Assembly (NCBI GenBank): GCA_963833375.1
Contig: CAWHXR010000010.1
Location: 1-64,000 of the forward strand
Length of the DNA stretch: 64,000 bases
Reading direction: 5' to 3'
From: DASUPK01 sp963833375
GTDB taxonomy: Bacteria; Actinomycetota; Thermoleophilia; Solirubrobacterales; 70-9
The position numbers and the translations under genes were made by a program. The notes under the pieces were generated by a model. It ran no database searches, was not told the origin of the DNA, and was given only the letters and a program-made list of their open reading frames with translations. Positions 61,544-64,000 of this stretch are shown here, piece after piece. Numbering within the stretch: the first letter of the stretch is position 1; each line of letters begins with the position of its first letter.

Positions 61544-62317
61544 TTGGGCACCTTCGTCATCACGCTGAGAGAGGGCTTCGAGGCCACTCTGATCGTCGGC
61601 CTGATCCTCGCCTACCTGGCCAAGACCGGCCAGCGCGCGCAGGCGACGGCGGTCTGGTGGGGGGTCGCGGCGGCCGCCCTCACCAGCGCGGCGATCGGGG
61701 CGACCTTGTTCCTCTCAGTCGGAGAGCTGCAAGGAACCAGCGAGAAGGTCTACGAGGGCGCGACGATGATCTTCGCCGCCGCCCTGGTGACCTGGATGGC
61801 CTTCTGGATGCGAAAGCAGGCCGCCACGATCGGCGCACACCTGCGAGAGCAGGTCAGCGAGTCGCTGCGCACCGGCGGCGCGATCGGCCTGGCCACGGTC
61901 GCCTTCGTCGCCGTCGCCCGAGAGGGCTTGGAGACGGCGCTCTTCCTGTTCGCCTCGACGCAGAATTCCGGCCCCGTGATCGCCGTCGCGGGCGGGGTCC
62001 TCGGCCTGATGGCCGCCGTCGGCCTCGGCGTGGCCTTCTACCGCGGTGCCCTGAAGCTCGACCTGAGCAAGTTCTTCACCGTGACGAGCCTGCTCGTGAT
62101 CATCTTCGCGGCGTACCTCGTCTTCGGAGGGCTCCACGAGTTCGGCGAGGCGAGCGGCAGCGAGCTGCTGGAGGTGGCGGCCCCGATCGCGGCCGCGGTC
62201 TATGGCTGCAGCCTCGCCTGGATCTATCTGCGCGAGTCGCTGCGCGGCTGGCGCGGCAAGGAGCCCGAGGGCGAGGCGACGCCGCCCCGGGACGAGCCGG
62301 CGCAGGCGCAGGCGTAG
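61544..62317 (+). CDS. FTR1-family iron permease
   Basis: This is a 257-residue membrane protein with seven predicted helices. The two iron-binding REGxE motifs of FTR1/EfeU are present: REGFE at residues 9-13 in helix 1 and REGLE at 126-130 in helix 4, plus KFFTVTSLLVIIFAAYLVF later. It moves ferric or ferrous iron with an oxidase or EfeO/EfeB partner, none of which is visible here. Start TTG at 61544. A cytosolic acidic tail ends the protein. Regulation by iron is predicted from the upstream box. Confidence 0.9.
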   Translation: MGTFVITLREGFEATLIVGLILAYLAKTGQRAQATAVWWGVAAAALTSAAIGATLFLSVGELQGTSEKVYEGATMIFAAALVTWMAFWMRKQAATIGAHLREQVSESLRTGGAIGLATVAFVAVAREGLETALFLFASTQNSGPVIAVAGGVLGLMAAVGLGVAFYRGALKLDLSKFFTVTSLLVIIFAAYLVFGGLHEFGEASGSELLEVAAPIAAAVYGCSLAWIYLRESLRGWRGKEPEGEATPPRDEPAQAQA

Positions 62318-62380
62318 CGAGCGCCATTCCCCGGGTCCGCGCCGCATGGATCGCGGCCGGCCGTCCTTAGAATCGACGTG

Positions 62381-63226
62381 ATGCGCGTCCTGATCACGAA
62401 CGACGACGGGATCCAGGCGACCGGCCTCCACGCCCTGCGCCGAGAGCTGCGGGCGATCCCCGATCTGGAGGTCCACGTGATCGCGCCGGATTCGAACCGG
62501 AGCGCGACGGCGCGCAGCATCACCACCCGCTCGCCACTCTGGGTCGAGGAGATCGCGTTCGACGACGGCTCCAACGGCTACGCGACCGACGGAACGCCCG
62601 TCGACTGCGTGCGGTTCGCCGAGCTGGGGCTGGTCGGCGAGCGTCCCGAGCTGATCGTCTCGGGCATCAACCACGGCTCGAATCTCGGCGACGACATCAC
62701 CTACTCCGGAACGGTCGCCGCGGCGCTCGAGGGCATCGTGCTCGGCATCCCCGCAATCGCCATCTCGCAGCAGTCCGCCGCGCGGGAGATGGACTTCCGC
62801 TGGGCGCGCGAGTTCGACTTCTCGGTGGCGGCGGCGTTCGCGGCCGAGCTGGTCAGGCGCGTCGCCCAGGACCCGCTGCCAGCGGACACGCTGCTGAACG
62901 TGAACTGCCCTGCCGGCACTCCCACGGGGATCCAGGTGACCCACCTGGGGAAGCGCCTCTACAACGACGAGATGAAGCTGGTCGAGCAGGACCCCGAGAC
63001 GGGGCGCCACCGGTACCAGATCTACGGGTTCGAGCCGTCATTCGAGGACGAGCAGGGCTCCGACCTCTCCGCGATCGCGCGCGAGCACATCTCGGTCACC
63101 CCGGTCCACTTCGACCTCACCGATCGGCCCGGCCTCGATCGGCTCAGGGAATGGGACTTCGGCGGCATGCTGGAGCGAGCGGAGTCGAGCGCCGACGAGT
63201 CGGCCGAGGCCCCCACGCAGCGGTGA
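62381..63226 (+). CDS. surE: 5'-nucleotidase SurE
   Basis: This is a 281-residue phosphatase: MRVLITNDDGIQATGLHALR carries the metal Asp pair, VIAPDSNRSATARSITTRSP, ATDGTPVDCVRFA and the SGINHGSNLGDDITYSGTVA AALEG signature. It hydrolyses nucleoside monophosphates. ATG 62381 is preferred over GTG 62378. The stop overlaps the ligA GTG start. Confidence 0.95.
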   Translation: MRVLITNDDGIQATGLHALRRELRAIPDLEVHVIAPDSNRSATARSITTRSPLWVEEIAFDDGSNGYATDGTPVDCVRFAELGLVGERPELIVSGINHGSNLGDDITYSGTVAAALEGIVLGIPAIAISQQSAAREMDFRWAREFDFSVAAAFAAELVRRVAQDPLPADTLLNVNCPAGTPTGIQVTHLGKRLYNDEMKLVEQDPETGRHRYQIYGFEPSFEDEQGSDLSAIAREHISVTPVHFDLTDRPGLDRLREWDFGGMLERAESSADESAEAPTQR

Positions 63227-64000
63227 GCCCGGCCCAGGGGGCAAAGAAGCGTGCCGAGGAGCTCCGGGGGCAGATCGCCTACCACGATCACCGCTACTAC
63301 GTCCTCGATGACCCGGAGATCTCCGATCCCGAGTACGACGACCTCATGCGCGAGCTGCAGCAGCTCGAGGAGGAGAACCCGGAGCTGCGCACACCCGACT
63401 CGCCCACCCAGCGCGTCGGCGGCGCGCCGCTCTCCAAGTTCAAGCAGGTCGAGCACCACGAGCCGATGCTCTCGCTCGCCAACGCCCGGAACGAGGACGA
63501 GCTGCGGGCGTGGGCGAAGCGGGTCGAGCGCCGGCTCGAGCGACTCGACATCTCGGGCCGCGAGATCCGCTACGTCACCGAGCCCAAGGTCGACGGCCTC
63601 GCGATCTCCCTGACCTACGAGGACGGCGTCTTCACGCGGGGCGCCACCCGAGGCGACGGCCGGATCGGGGAGGACGTGACGCAGAACCTCCGGACGATCA
63701 AGGCAATCCCGCTGTCAATCGAGAACGCCCCAGAGCTGGTCGAGGTGCGCGGCGAGGTCTACCTGCCGATCGCTGGCTTCACGCGGGTGAACGAGCAGCG
63801 CGCCCAGGACGGCGAGTCGACCTTCGCCAATCCCCGCAACGCAGCCGCGGGTTCCCTCCGTCAGCTGGACTCCTCCATCACGGCGACCAGACCCCTCTCG
63901 ATCTGGTGCTACGGACTCGTATGGGGTATCGGACGAGGGACCGCGCCTCCGGAGATCGGATTGTCAGGCGAGCCGGAGAGCCACTCGGCTTCGCTCGAGT
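63223..64000 (+). CDS. ligA: NAD-dependent DNA ligase, N-terminal part
   Basis: GTG 63223 (GTGA overlap with surE) starts MSPAQGAKKRAEELRGQIAY HDHRYYVLDDPEISDPEYDD LMRELQQLEEE, the Ia domain that binds NMN. PTQRVGGAPLSKFKQVEHHE PMLSLANA follows. The adenylation site is EPKVDGLAISLTYEDG near residue 121 (Lys in KVDG), then GDGRIGEDVTQNLRTIKAIP and EVRGEVYLPIAGF. The window ends after about 259 residues, so OB, zinc-finger, HhH and BRCT domains are outside. Confidence 0.96.
   Translation, partial: MSPAQGAKKRAEELRGQIAYHDHRYYVLDDPEISDPEYDDLMRELQQLEEENPELRTPDSPTQRVGGAPLSKFKQVEHHEPMLSLANARNEDELRAWAKRVERRLERLDISGREIRYVTEPKVDGLAISLTYEDGVFTRGATRGDGRIGEDVTQNLRTIKAIPLSIENAPELVEVRGEVYLPIAGFTRVNEQRAQDGESTFANPRNAAAGSLRQLDSSITATRPLSIWCYGLVWGIGRGTAPPEIGLSGEPESHSASLE

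Overview
This is a high-GC chromosomal segment from an actinobacterium. I infer class Thermoleophilia, probably Solirubrobacterales or a relative. The basis is the actinobacterial secE-nusG-rplKAJL-rpoBC / str / S10-spc-alpha gene order, zinc-ribbon versions of S14, L33, L36 and S4, many GTG and TTG starts, and acidic or Lys/Ala-rich tails on ribosomal proteins. No rRNA or tRNA gene was seen, so the placement is inference.

Region 1 (1-24.1 kb) is an accessory cell-surface glycan locus. It holds two direct copies (about 1071-4373 and 20423-23719) of a three-gene cassette: a Wzy/WaaL-like polymerase on the minus strand, and divergently a small secreted/membrane protein and a secreted clan GH-A glycosidase. 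Between the copies lie a GMC oxidoreductase plus aldo/keto reductase pair, a GT-C-like membrane glycosyltransferase, several family-2 glycosyltransferases, a SAM methyltransferase, a GT2-polysaccharide deacetylase fusion, a Wzm/Wzt-type ABC glycan exporter, a second deacetylase, and broken remnants (GT2, GT4, acyl-CoA dehydrogenase). Most genes here carry one or more apparent frameshifts. The reading frames resume with good family sequence, so many may be sequence errors, but several genes are truly truncated.

Region 2 (24.2-59.9 kb) is the translation/transcription core: rpmG-secE-nusG-rplK-rplA-[L10 leader]-rplJ-rplL-[promoter]-rpoB-rpoC; then rpsL-rpsG; then fusA-tuf; then the S10, spc and alpha operons from rpsJ to rplQ, with secY, adk and map inside. 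The usual str continuity is broken by minus-strand genes between rpoC and rpsL and between rpsG and fusA. infA is absent from its usual place between map and rpmJ. Four intergenic gaps (after rpsG, rplW, rpsC and rpsK) hold members of one family of 120-165 bp elements. Their helices differ in sequence but stay paired, and an internal loop (TCCTCGG opposite CCCTGCGT) is constant. This looks like a structured RNA family and is the most novel signal in the window. A second short repeat (core GGCGGCCACAAAAA..CGCCGG) lies upstream of rpmG and tuf and inside rpoB, rplD and rplV.

Region 3 (60-64 kb) holds two small paralogous two-helix membrane proteins, truA, an FTR1-type iron permease behind a DtxR/IdeR-like box, surE, and the 5' end of ligA.
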